From an uncultured Polaribacter sp. (GTDB taxonomy: Bacteria > Bacteroidota > Bacteroidia > Flavobacteriales > Flavobacteriaceae), in NCBI GenBank assembly GCA_913050305.1, contig CAJXAS010000065.1, positions 1 to 9,178 on the forward strand: DNA of 9,178 nucleotides. Direction: 5' to 3'. A program made the translations under genes and the position numbers. The first letter of the stretch is position 1. Every line of letters begins with the position of its first letter. The notes under the pieces were generated by a model. It made no database searches, was not told where the DNA came from, and was given only the letters and a program-made list of their open reading frames with translations. Of this stretch, positions 1 to 7,590 are shown piece after piece.

Positions 1-207
1 AATTAGTGATTAATTATGGATTAATAAAACGTTTTTCAACACACTTACTAGTATAGTGCAATAATCTATAAAAAAAGAAGACATTACCACATATTTGGTA
101 CTAAAAATTTGTTAATCTTACAGTATGATTCCTGTTTTCTGTATTAAATATAATCAGGAATTAAACTTTAAGACTTAATAAAATCTGTGCATTTAACAAA
201 ACTTCCT
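1..207. other. Gene-free region downstream of dapA
   Basis: No plausible reading frame lies here on either strand; the region is very AT-rich. Two weak inverted repeats are visible. ATTCCTG at 128-134 pairs with CAGGAAT at 155-161 across a 20-nt loop, but no T-run follows it on the minus strand. TACCA at 85-89 pairs with TGGTA at 96-100; read on the minus strand it is followed within about 10 nt by a T-rich run (about 71-80). The second could be a weak terminator for the dapA transcript, but the stem is only 5 bp. No RNA gene was recognised. Confidence 0.5.
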
Positions 208-1083
208 TTAAAACGTATTTACAAAATTTGCAATCTTTTGATGTAAATCTTTAGAGGCTTTTACTAATGGCAAACGCACTTGGTTGATTCCAATACCTAA
301 TTCTTGTAATACAGTTTTTATTCCTGCAGGATTATTTTCTTCAAAAATAGCATCAATCACAGCCATCATGCTAAAATGAATGGCGTACCCCTCTTTATTT
401 TTACCTTCTAGACCACAATTTATTAAGGTAGAGAATTCTTTTGGATATGCTTGTCCAATTACAGAGATAACTCCAGAGCCTCCTGCCAAAGTTATACCTA
501 AAGCTAAATCATCATCACCAGAAATAATTAAAAAATCTTTGGGTTTATTTTTTAACAACTCTAAATATTGCTGCATATTATTTCCAGCTTCTTTAATACC
601 AACAATGTTTGTAAAATCATTTGCCAAACGAATTGTTGTAATTGCATTCATGTTTTTTGCGGTTCTACCAGGAACATTATATAAAATAATTGGTATCTCA
701 CTTGCCTCAGCTATTGCTTTAAAATGCTGATAAAAACCCTCTTGTGTTGGTTTACTGTAATAAGGCACTACAGATAAAATACCATCAATATTACTTAAAT
801 CTGTTGCTTGTATGTCTTTGATAACCTCTAACGTATTATTACCTCCAATTCCAAGTACTAATGGCACTCTGGCTGCATTCGTTTTTATAATAAGAGCTAT
901 AATTTGAAGTTTCTCTTCTTTAGATATTGTTGCACTTTCTGCAGTTGTACCATTTATTACTAAATAGTTAATTCCATTCTCTATATTAAAATTCACCAAC
1001 TTTACCAGTGCATCAAAATCTACACTCAAATCTTCTTTAAAAGGGGTAATTAAGGCGACTCCCGTTCCTACAAATTTTTGCAT
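208..1083 (-). CDS. dapA: 4-hydroxy-tetrahydrodipicolinate synthase
   Basis: Cytoplasmic class I aldolase-type TIM-barrel enzyme. It condenses pyruvate with aspartate-4-semialdehyde to give 4-hydroxy-tetrahydrodipicolinate, the first committed step of the diaminopimelate/lysine pathway. Visible family residues are the Schiff-base lysine K164 in GIKEAG, the catalytic-triad equivalents T47 (in GTTAES, 45-50), Y109 (in VPYYSKP) and Y135 (in YNVPGRT), and the substrate-binding arginine R140. The length of 291 residues is normal for the family and the reading frame is intact. The start fits: the protein begins MQKFVGTGVALITPF, as family members do, and an in-phase promoter-like box lies about 20 nt upstream. 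The gene follows the DUF6913-like gene by 104 bp on the same strand, a wider gap than elsewhere in the block, so it is probably transcribed at least partly on its own. The GTTAES variant (Ala for the Gly common in proteobacterial enzymes) is, I believe, normal in Bacteroidetes. No Lys-feedback prediction is made. Confidence 0.97.
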   Translation of the reverse strand: MQKFVGTGVALITPFKEDLSVDFDALVKLVNFNIENGINYLVINGTTAESATISKEEKLQIIALIIKTNAARVPLVLGIGGNNTLEVIKDIQATDLSNIDGILSVVPYYSKPTQEGFYQHFKAIAEASEIPIILYNVPGRTAKNMNAITTIRLANDFTNIVGIKEAGNNMQQYLELLKNKPKDFLIISGDDDLALGITLAGGSGVISVIGQAYPKEFSTLINCGLEGKNKEGYAIHFSMMAVIDAIFEENNPAGIKTVLQELGIGINQVRLPLVKASKDLHQKIANFVNTF

Positions 1084-1102
1084 TTCTATATATTTAAAGG
1101 TA

Positions 1103-1136
1103 CAAAATTACAATATTAAGATTGATTTATAAAACA
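1103..1136 (-). promoter_or_regulatory. Candidate dapA promoter (Bacteroidetes type)
   Basis: On the minus strand TAATTTTG (1110-1103) matches the Bacteroidetes -7 consensus TAnnTTTG exactly and ends 19 nt before the dapA ATG. It is followed by TACC, a context often seen at flavobacterial starts. About 20 nt upstream, TGTTTT (1136-1131) is a poor match to the TTG-type -33 element. The predicted transcript leader is very short, roughly 15 nt. The 104-bp gap supports an independent start, but AT-rich DNA yields such boxes by chance. Confidence 0.45.
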
Positions 1137-1187
1137 GATTTATGATCGAATTGCAAGAATAAACAACTTTATATGGAAAGTTTAATT

Positions 1188-1700
1188 TTACAGCTTTTTA
1201 AGAATTTGAAGGTATCTTTTTAATTCTGAAGTAAACCCTGTTATATTTTGTGTTTTTTCTGAAATTTCTATCTCGTATAATTTAGAATTTACACCTGCAA
1301 AACCAACTTTAAACTGTGCTCTTGATTCTAAAACTGCAAGCTCTAAATACAGGTTTTTTTCATTGAAATATCCAATTAACAAATCAAAGGGTTCTTCTAA
1401 AAAGCATTTAAAGCTGTCTTCGGTAAAGTGTCCTTTCCAATTTACATTTTTTTTCGTAAAGTGTTTATAAGAAAATTCATCACTTTTATTAAACTTTCGT
1501 AGGCTATAAATCTTAATATTCCTAGCTTCTAAAATAATTTCAATCTCTTTTTGTAAATCTATTTCAGAAGAAATATCTTCATTAGAAATTATGGCTATCG
1601 ACTTTATTTTTTCTGAAGATGGTGTACGGCTATTATCTGTCTGAGATAATAACTGATTTAACTTCTTTTTTAAAACAGCTTCCTTAAAACCTTGAAACAT
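1188..1700 (-). CDS. DUF6913-like conserved flavobacterial protein
   Basis: A 170-residue soluble protein without signal peptide or membrane segment. It resembles the uncharacterised DUF6913 family of Flavobacteriia, which I recall sitting beside dapA; this is recognition from memory, not a search. Visible features are a basic, helix-forming N-terminus (residues 5-20), an alternating beta/alpha stretch beginning IKSIAII (32-38), a conserved-looking WKG (88-90), a hydrophobic strand FDLLIGYF (105-112), and FKVGF (130-134). The segment pattern suggests a small Rossmann-like alpha/beta fold, but no nucleotide-binding motif or catalytic residue set can be named. It lies 36 bp after the phytase-like lipoprotein gene and 104 bp before dapA, all co-directional, so it is probably co-transcribed with the former. 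Function is unknown; the dapA link is positional only. The ATG at 1698-1700 gives the natural N-terminus. Confidence 0.8.
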   Translation of the reverse strand: MFQGFKEAVLKKKLNQLLSQTDNSRTPSSEKIKSIAIISNEDISSEIDLQKEIEIILEARNIKIYSLRKFNKSDEFSYKHFTKKNVNWKGHFTEDSFKCFLEEPFDLLIGYFNEKNLYLELAVLESRAQFKVGFAGVNSKLYEIEISEKTQNITGFTSELKRYLQILKKL

Positions 1701-1736
1701 TATTTATAATTAAAATTGAGAATATAAAAATAGTAA

Positions 1737-2819
1737 TTATTCTTTTACTATTTCTAATAATATAAACTGATTTAATTGTTTTCCATATAACTGAAAATTA
1801 TCATCTGAGACCAACACAAGAGATTGATTGCCATTTTCTAAAACGGGCCCCAAAGTAATACCTTCTATATTGTCTATAATTCCTTCAGTTAAATGCTCTT
1901 TAAAATCTTCAAAGTTTACAAGTAACCTTTTTGTTAGCGGCGTGAATTTGGAATTTATTAATCCACCAGAACCTAAAATATTGGTGGTTTCTAAAGTTAT
2001 TTCTGCATCAAAAATTCGTATTATATTACCATAAGCACCGTATCCATTTTGATAGGTTCTTTCAATGATAAAAAATTTATTTTCCTCATATTCTAAAATT
2101 GCAGTAACTCCGTTTAAATTTATATTTCCTTTAGCAACTTTAGTTATTGGTTCTAATTGATAGGCAAATTGTTTACTGGCTTTTTTAGTTTCTGTATTAA
2201 AATAAGTAATTCTAACGGGAGATTGTGTTTTAGTAAAGCCCGGTTCAACTCCATCATTTTTTAGGGGAGCCTCCATAACAGCCCAAAAACCTTTTTTATC
2301 TGTACTTTTAGAAGAGCCTTCTAAAACTCCATTGTGTTTTATGTTTTCTAAATTCTGCAGGCTTTTTGGTAGTTCATACTCAGAAATAAATTTCCCGGAA
2401 AAGTCTGTAGTAAATATAGTAGGTCCTCTTCCACTTCGAATAGCACCTTCGCTAGAAAAATTGATTTGTTGCTTTTCTTCATCCACAAAAATAGATTCTA
2501 AATCCAGCGTATTTTCATTGTAAAAATTGGTATTTGAGTCTTTTAGTACAGTAACCTCTTCAAAATTAATTCCCACTATTTTTCTTTTTTCGATGCCAAT
2601 ATTTCCTTTTAAAAATCTTGGAGATTTTGGATCGTCTACAACAAAATAATAAAAACCGTTACTATAATCTAAACCAGAAAGACCACCAATTGGAGTATTT
2701 TTAAACATAACAGTATCTTTTAGAACATACTCACTTAAAAAATTTAATTGTAAGTCTTTTCCTGTTTTACAAGAAAATGCACTACCAATAAAGATCAAAA
2801 AAACAACTATTCTTTTCAT
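1737..2819 (-). CDS. Phytase-like (esterase-like) lipoprotein
   Basis: A 360-residue exported protein. The N-terminus has basic residues K2-R3, a hydrophobic core (4-15) and a probable lipobox ending at Cys17 (SAFSC), so it is expected to be a lipoprotein of the cell envelope. The residues after Cys17 (KTGKD) are not a clear surface-export signal. The rest fits the 'esterase-like activity of phytase' family (Pfam Phytase-like), a beta-propeller-type fold: GGLSGLDY (45-52) followed by a YYFVVDD strand, DLESI (106-110) with SSEG (122-125), a GVLEG segment mid-protein, and the terminal SDDNF (338-342). Substrate and activity of such proteins are poorly known; the family name should not be read as proof of phytate hydrolysis. 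The gene starts 23 bp after the end of the permease-peptidase gene and lacks an obvious promoter, so it is probably co-transcribed with the ABC transporter. Confidence 0.82.
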   Translation of the reverse strand: MKRIVVFLIFIGSAFSCKTGKDLQLNFLSEYVLKDTVMFKNTPIGGLSGLDYSNGFYYFVVDDPKSPRFLKGNIGIEKRKIVGINFEEVTVLKDSNTNFYNENTLDLESIFVDEEKQQINFSSEGAIRSGRGPTIFTTDFSGKFISEYELPKSLQNLENIKHNGVLEGSSKSTDKKGFWAVMEAPLKNDGVEPGFTKTQSPVRITYFNTETKKASKQFAYQLEPITKVAKGNINLNGVTAILEYEENKFFIIERTYQNGYGAYGNIIRIFDAEITLETTNILGSGGLINSKFTPLTKRLLVNFEDFKEHLTEGIIDNIEGITLGPVLENGNQSLVLVSDDNFQLYGKQLNQFILLEIVKE

Positions 2820-2842
2820 ATATATGATGTTTTTATATCTTC

Positions 2843-5800
2843 TTAAAACTTCCTTCTGTTGTCGTCAGACTTTGTATCTATCAATTTATTGTAAGGATCA
2901 ATACCTACTTCTGTAGGTTTTTCATCTACAATTAAAGTAATCTTATTATGTATCTGTGTAATTTTATGTTTCTGAAAATACAATTGCTTTTCTTTCTTTT
3001 TTCCATCTATTTCTTCCTCAGAAAAGATACCCAAATCTATGTAATCTGCTAAAGGCACAGATAAGAGAGGTTTACTCATCTTCTCTGTTTTATAACTTAA
3101 AGTATCTCCTACTTTTTCACCATAAAACTTTTTTCCTTTTTCATCATTTCTATATTTAGAAACTTCAAACTCTATATCTACTTGGTACTTACCATCTTTT
3201 AACTCCGTAGATTTCAAATCTACAATTCTATTTTTATAAAGCGTTATGGTTTCAAACATGTCTTTAATTACGTAACTTAAAGAATCTGGTGTTACTTCTC
3301 TAATATAGTTTACCATTTCAATTGAAGTTGTATATGGTGGTTCTTGAAACCTCACCTTCTCTACATACTTTTTTAAAGCCCCATTTAATTTTTCTTCTCC
3401 AATATAATCGCTTAAAGCGTAAAAGACTAAAGATCCTTTTTGATACCGAATATAGCCTTGCCCATCATTATACATCAGCGGATTTTCTCTTTTCGATTCC
3501 AAAGTTCGCTGCAATAAATAACCATCTAATGCCTCCTTTAAAAAAGTGCGCATTTTCGGTTTGCCGTGCTGGTGTTCTAAAACTTTTAAAGAAACATATT
3601 CAGACATACTTTCAGACAACATGGTAGCACCTAAAACATCTGCCCCAATTACTTGATGCGCCCACCATTGATGTGCAACTTCATGCACTGTTACCGCAAA
3701 AGGGTAATCTACACCATCTTTATTTTCGTCATCTACGTCTGCTATAAAACCAAAGCCCTCTGAAAAAGGAATTGTATTCGCAAAAGCTTGTGCAAAGGTA
3801 CCTGCAGTTCTCGGAAACTCTATAACTCTTAGTTGCTTGTGCGTATACGGACTAAAATTCTTCGCATTGTAAGCCAGCGAAGCTTTCATTCCTTTTAACA
3901 TTCTATCTAAATTATAAACATGTGGTTTATGATAGTAAATTTCTAAACTAATGCCCTTCCACATTTCTTTTTTAACTTCATATCTAGCAGAATTAAAAGC
4001 ATAAAAATTTAAAATTTTACTATCCATTTTATAATGGAAATAACGACGCCCCTCTTCAGTCCATTCATTTTGTAAATAACCGGGTGCAATTGCAATTTGA
4101 TCATCAGAAGTAGAGACCGTTGCCTCAAAATCAATCCAATCAGAATCTTTAGAAATATAGGTGTTTCCTAAAGCATTTGTATCTGACGGATGAGGGCGTA
4201 AATTGTTAGGCGGCAAATCGTATTTTTTACGTGTTTTATCGTCTCTTAATTCTCCACTAGCCGAATATCCTAAGGTAGGAAACATAGAGTTATTTATAAA
4301 AGTTCCATTTGCTATAATTGGCGATTTACGCTGAAACATTGTATTTTCCTTACTCTTTAAATGGATTGTTAATTGTAAAGAATCTCCTGGCTGTATACTT
4401 TCAACAAAAGAATAAATATCAAAATTAAAAACCGTGTCTTCTAAGACTAAGTTATTTGGCCTATTAAACTCAAAGGTACTTTCTAAGGAATTATGATTTA
4501 AGAAAACACTATCTATTGTTTTATTTGTTTTATTAACCATTGTAAAAATAGCACTTGCTTTGTAGGTTTTTTTCTTTGGATAAATAGCCACATTTGCATT
4601 TACAGCTACAATTCTGGGTTGCTTATAAGCTTCATATTTTTTATAGGTTTTCTCCCATTTAACAGCGTTTAACTCTGCTTGCTTAGAAGCTGAGTTCTTA
4701 TCTTTAGACCTTGTTTCTGAAAAAATAGTACCTCCTAAAGCTAAAAATGCAATTAAAACAACTACTAAACTCACTCTTTTAGGAACTGTAAAACGTTGTT
4801 TTGCTATGTAAATTCTTTCTGCAAAAGAATTTGGCAAACCTCTAACCCACATTAATAAACTCAAAATTAAGAGCAACGTACCTCCCAGAACCCAATAAAG
4901 CTTGTACCATAAATATCGAGACAAATCAGAACCATAACCATTCATATCTGAATAACTATAACCCGGACCTTCATTATATTTTAAAACCGAATTCTCAATA
5001 CCTATTAAAGATAAAAATGGAATACCAATCGCTAATATCAATAAAATAAAAAATCCTAAATATTGATTTTTAACCAGTGTTTGAATAAAAATCGAGAGCA
5101 AAGCCCAAATAGCATAATTCAAGAACTTTAAACCGAATAGCTCTTTTATATAATGCCCAATTTCAAAATCATAGTACCCTTTGTATATTTGAAATGCCAT
5201 ACCAGAAACCATAATTACAAGCAATAAAACAAGTTGCATTTTTAACAAGGCAATTAACTTAGAAAATAGCAGCGTCCAATCTGGTATGGGTGTGCTATCT
5301 ACTAGATGACTTATTTTTGCAGTTCTTGCTCTTTGCACCAACATACCTGCATATAAAAAAGTACAAACATTTAGAACCAATGCGCTAAATACGTCTCCAC
5401 CAACTAGCATTTGCCAAGTTACTGGTAGCGTATTTGTCCCAAAAATTTGACCAGAACTAAACAAAGTACCCACCAGCATTAAAACGCCAACTATCAGGAT
5501 ACAAATAAATGGCAAACTCTTAAAAATATATTTAAAATCGATATAAGATAATTTCCACGTAGATTTTAAATTCTGACCAAAAGAAAAATCTTGCGTTACT
5601 TTTGGTAAGATTATTTTTGTTATTCCGCTAAAATTTGTCTTTGTAACGCTCTCAGATTTTGTCTTTCTAAAAGAAATAGAAATTGCATTCTGACTGAATT
5701 TAAAGTATTTAAAAACCAATCCAAATATTACAGATGAAACTATTAACCATAGTAGTCTGTTGTAAATAATTAATTCTTTTATGGGGATTTGTAGCTCGTT

Positions 5801-6496
5801 CTGCTCAGAAACTGTCCAATACTTTGTATAATATGCCACTGCAGAGGAACCAAAAGGATCTAAAATAGCCAACAAACCTGCTTGCTCGGGTTCTGATAAG
5901 ATACTAGCCACAGCTCCTTGTGCAAACAATAAAATAATAACTGTAATAAAACCTGCTGCAATATTTCTAGAAAAAGTAACCACTGCAAAAACTACTGCAC
6001 CAAAAAACAAAACATTTGGTAATATATATATTAAATAGGACTGTAAATAACTCATCCCATTAAAATTACCTACAATTTCTGCATTGGTTCCTGGAAAACG
6101 AAAACCAATAATCATTCCCAATGCAATTACTAAAACGATCGCAGAAACTACTAAAATTCCGCTAAAGAACTTCGCAAATAAATAATTGGCTTTTGTAAAC
6201 GGATACGAATATAAAATGGTGTGCATTTCACTTTTAAAATCTCTATAAATTGAAACACCAATAATAGACGGAAATAAAAAGAAAATTATAGTAGTAAAAC
6301 CGTTAAATAAGCCCGTTACATTAATTGGTGAATTTACAATTCTAGAAGAGCCAGTGGTCCCTGTAATCCCATCAAAAATACCTGCAGTAGTTGCTGATAT
6401 TAAAAATGACAGGAGTAAAAATATAGTTACATATATATAAAATACAGGTTTATTAAACCAATATTGTAATTCTTTTTTAAATATTGTTAAAAACAT
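2843..6496 (-). CDS. ABC permease fused to M1-type peptidase
   Basis: A 1217-residue inner-membrane protein of the type annotated 'ABC transporter permease/M1 family aminopeptidase' in Bacteroidetes. Residues 1-270 form one ABC-2-like permease unit with about six spans (near 18-40, 64-84, 105-131, 153-175, 180-200, 248-265). Residues 320-552 form a second six-span unit (near 329-346, 368-387, 413-437, 458-475, 479-500, 532-551). A thirteenth span lies at 575-592. With the N-terminus inside, 13 spans put the remainder in the periplasm. That part, about 625-1210, holds the M1 gluzincin zinc site: H938-E939-V-A-H942 followed by QWW, the likely third ligand E962 in LSES, and the proton-donor-like Y1018 in YQKG. 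The usual GxMEN substrate motif is absent; IPFSE (909-913) occupies its place. It is paired with the ATPase gene 46 bp upstream. The transported or cleaved substrate is unknown. Confidence 0.93.
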   Translation of the reverse strand: MFLTIFKKELQYWFNKPVFYIYVTIFLLLSFLISATTAGIFDGITGTTGSSRIVNSPINVTGLFNGFTTIIFFLFPSIIGVSIYRDFKSEMHTILYSYPFTKANYLFAKFFSGILVVSAIVLVIALGMIIGFRFPGTNAEIVGNFNGMSYLQSYLIYILPNVLFFGAVVFAVVTFSRNIAAGFITVIILLFAQGAVASILSEPEQAGLLAILDPFGSSAVAYYTKYWTVSEQNELQIPIKELIIYNRLLWLIVSSVIFGLVFKYFKFSQNAISISFRKTKSESVTKTNFSGITKIILPKVTQDFSFGQNLKSTWKLSYIDFKYIFKSLPFICILIVGVLMLVGTLFSSGQIFGTNTLPVTWQMLVGGDVFSALVLNVCTFLYAGMLVQRARTAKISHLVDSTPIPDWTLLFSKLIALLKMQLVLLLVIMVSGMAFQIYKGYYDFEIGHYIKELFGLKFLNYAIWALLSIFIQTLVKNQYLGFFILLILAIGIPFLSLIGIENSVLKYNEGPGYSYSDMNGYGSDLSRYLWYKLYWVLGGTLLLILSLLMWVRGLPNSFAERIYIAKQRFTVPKRVSLVVVLIAFLALGGTIFSETRSKDKNSASKQAELNAVKWEKTYKKYEAYKQPRIVAVNANVAIYPKKKTYKASAIFTMVNKTNKTIDSVFLNHNSLESTFEFNRPNNLVLEDTVFNFDIYSFVESIQPGDSLQLTIHLKSKENTMFQRKSPIIANGTFINNSMFPTLGYSASGELRDDKTRKKYDLPPNNLRPHPSDTNALGNTYISKDSDWIDFEATVSTSDDQIAIAPGYLQNEWTEEGRRYFHYKMDSKILNFYAFNSARYEVKKEMWKGISLEIYYHKPHVYNLDRMLKGMKASLAYNAKNFSPYTHKQLRVIEFPRTAGTFAQAFANTIPFSEGFGFIADVDDENKDGVDYPFAVTVHEVAHQWWAHQVIGADVLGATMLSESMSEYVSLKVLEHQHGKPKMRTFLKEALDGYLLQRTLESKRENPLMYNDGQGYIRYQKGSLVFYALSDYIGEEKLNGALKKYVEKVRFQEPPYTTSIEMVNYIREVTPDSLSYVIKDMFETITLYKNRIVDLKSTELKDGKYQVDIEFEVSKYRNDEKGKKFYGEKVGDTLSYKTEKMSKPLLSVPLADYIDLGIFSEEEIDGKKKEKQLYFQKHKITQIHNKITLIVDEKPTEVGIDPYNKLIDTKSDDNRRKF

Positions 6497-6542
6497 AAGT
6501 ATCGTGTAAAAGTTGAACAGTTAAATTGTGTAATTAAAATGA

Positions 6543-7430
6543 TTATGCAATAACGGGTTCATCTTGTTTTAAAGCGAAAAAATATACGTCGTCTAATTGT
6601 GGCCCTGAAGCCACAAAATCATCTGAAGGTTTAGTTTCTGAATGCACTCTAATATTTAAGGTATTGTCTGAATTGAAGTTTCTAGATAACACGTTATATA
6701 TTTTCATGTTCTCTTCTAAATCATCTTTTTCAATAATTTTTGTCCAAATAGTATTTTCTAACTCTTTAGTTGCTTCCTTTGGTGTGGAGTGTTTTAAAAT
6801 TTTACCCCCATTTAAAATTGCCATTTCATTGCATAATTCTTTTACATCTTCTACAATATGTGTAGAAAAAATAACCGTACAATTACTACCTACTTCGCGC
6901 AAAACATTTAAAAAACGTTGTCTTTCTGCGGGGTCTAACCCAGCAGTTGGTTCATCTACAATAATCAATTTAGGGTTATTTAAAAGTAATTGCGCAATAC
7001 CAAAACGCTGTTTCATTCCCCCAGAATAACCAGCTACGTTTTTAAGTCTTACGCCGTATAAATTGGTGATTTCTAAAACCTCTTTTACAATTGCTTTTCT
7101 TTCTACCTTATTCGTAATTCCTTTTAATGTAGCAAAATAATCTAGCAATTCTTCTGCAGACATTTTAGGATAGACACCAAAAGATTGTGGCAAATAGCCC
7201 AGTACTTTCCTAAGAGACATATTATCTTCTAAAACATCAATATCGCCAAAAGTAATAGTACCTGAATCTGGACTTTGCAAAGTTGCAATTGTTCGCATTA
7301 AAGAAGATTTTCCAGCTCCATTAGGTCCTAACAAACCAAACATTCCTGTACCAATTTCTATACTTAAATTGTCAATTGCTTTTACACCGTTTTTGTATGT
7401 TTTTGTAAGGTTGTTAAGTACTAGCTTCAT
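6543..7430 (-). CDS. ABC transporter ATP-binding protein
   Basis: A 295-residue cytoplasmic ABC ATPase of the CcmA/DrrA-like (COG1131) class that energises ABC-2 type permeases. All nucleotide-binding motifs are present: Walker A GPNGAGKSS (35-43), Q-loop Gln82, signature YSGGMKQR (135-142), Walker B LIIVDEP (155-161) with catalytic Glu160, D-loop AGLD (163-166) and H-loop His191 in STH. The signature starts with Tyr rather than Leu and has Met for Gln (YSGGM), a common variant in this class. The last 80 or so residues form a C-terminal extension of the kind seen in this class, with no separate motif. It is the first gene of the minus-strand block and lies 46 bp ahead of the permease-peptidase gene, so the two should form one transporter. 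ATG at 7430 is chosen because the protein then begins directly with MKLVLNNLTKTY, as family members do. Its upstream region carries an inverted repeat that may be an operator. Confidence 0.96.
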   Translation of the reverse strand: MKLVLNNLTKTYKNGVKAIDNLSIEIGTGMFGLLGPNGAGKSSLMRTIATLQSPDSGTITFGDIDVLEDNMSLRKVLGYLPQSFGVYPKMSAEELLDYFATLKGITNKVERKAIVKEVLEITNLYGVRLKNVAGYSGGMKQRFGIAQLLLNNPKLIIVDEPTAGLDPAERQRFLNVLREVGSNCTVIFSTHIVEDVKELCNEMAILNGGKILKHSTPKEATKELENTIWTKIIEKDDLEENMKIYNVLSRNFNSDNTLNIRVHSETKPSDDFVASGPQLDDVYFFALKQDEPVIA

Positions 7431-7463
7431 CTTTTTTGATTTAGTGATATTTACTTTTGTAGT

Positions 7464-7494
7464 AAGTGTAAAAATAACACCTTTTGTTACACTT
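7464..7494. promoter_or_regulatory. Inverted repeat, possible operator of ABC operon
   Basis: AAGTGTAA (7464-7471) and TTACACTT (7487-7494) are perfect 8-bp inverted arms separated by 15 bp. A third, similar half-site, AACACCTT (7477-7483 core; AAGGTGTT on the other strand), lies between them. The element is 34-64 bp upstream of the ATPase start. The best minus-strand -7-like box, TATTTTTA (7476-7469), falls inside it but lacks the final G and has no good -33 partner. A repressor bound here would cover that promoter. No regulator gene is in the window, so the protein is unknown. On the plus strand the same repeat is a hairpin followed by a T-rich run, so a terminator-like structure is an alternative. 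Confidence 0.35.
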
Positions 7495-7533
7495 TTTTAT
7501 GATTTTTTTAATGGATTTACTGAAAAATCGCTT

Positions 7534-7541
7534 TATTTTTG
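7534..7541 (+). promoter_or_regulatory. Candidate -7 box of the M42 peptidase gene
   Basis: TATTTTTG matches the Bacteroidetes -7 consensus TAnnTTTG and lies 49 bp before the M42 start codon, giving a leader of roughly 40-45 nt. No TTG-type -33 element is seen at the expected distance (about 7510-7515). A second exact match, TACTTTTG at 7452-7459, lies farther upstream on the same strand, also without a well-spaced -33 box. Confidence 0.35.
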
Positions 7542-7590
7542 ACAAATAACAAAGAAATTAGAAAATCACAACTTTTTAAACTCATAAATA

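Noticed and set aside
42..58. Near-palindrome around ACTAGT in the first 60 bases
   Set aside because: Only the central 8 bp are symmetric; the flanking CACT/AGTG arms are out of register, so chance in AT-rich DNA explains it.
380..730. 116-codon open frame on the plus strand inside dapA
   Set aside because: It lies fully antisense to an intact dapA, and its translation shows no recognisable domain; it is a shadow of the conserved gene.
1701..1736. Promoter search ahead of the DUF6913-like gene
   Set aside because: Only TA-rich sequence without a TAnnTTTG match or TTG partner is present; read-through from the lipoprotein gene is simpler.
3322..3627. 101-codon plus-strand frame inside the permease-peptidase gene
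   Set aside because: It is antisense to the conserved zinc-peptidase domain, has no family resemblance and no supporting promoter.
6664..7029. 121-codon plus-strand frame inside the ABC ATPase gene
   Set aside because: It is antisense to the Walker B and signature region, whose codons explain the open frame.
7499..7549. 16-codon plus-strand frame ahead of M42, possible leader peptide
   Set aside because: It begins at an ATG in a T-rich run, has no ribosome site, no run of regulatory codons, and the better promoter box lies inside it.
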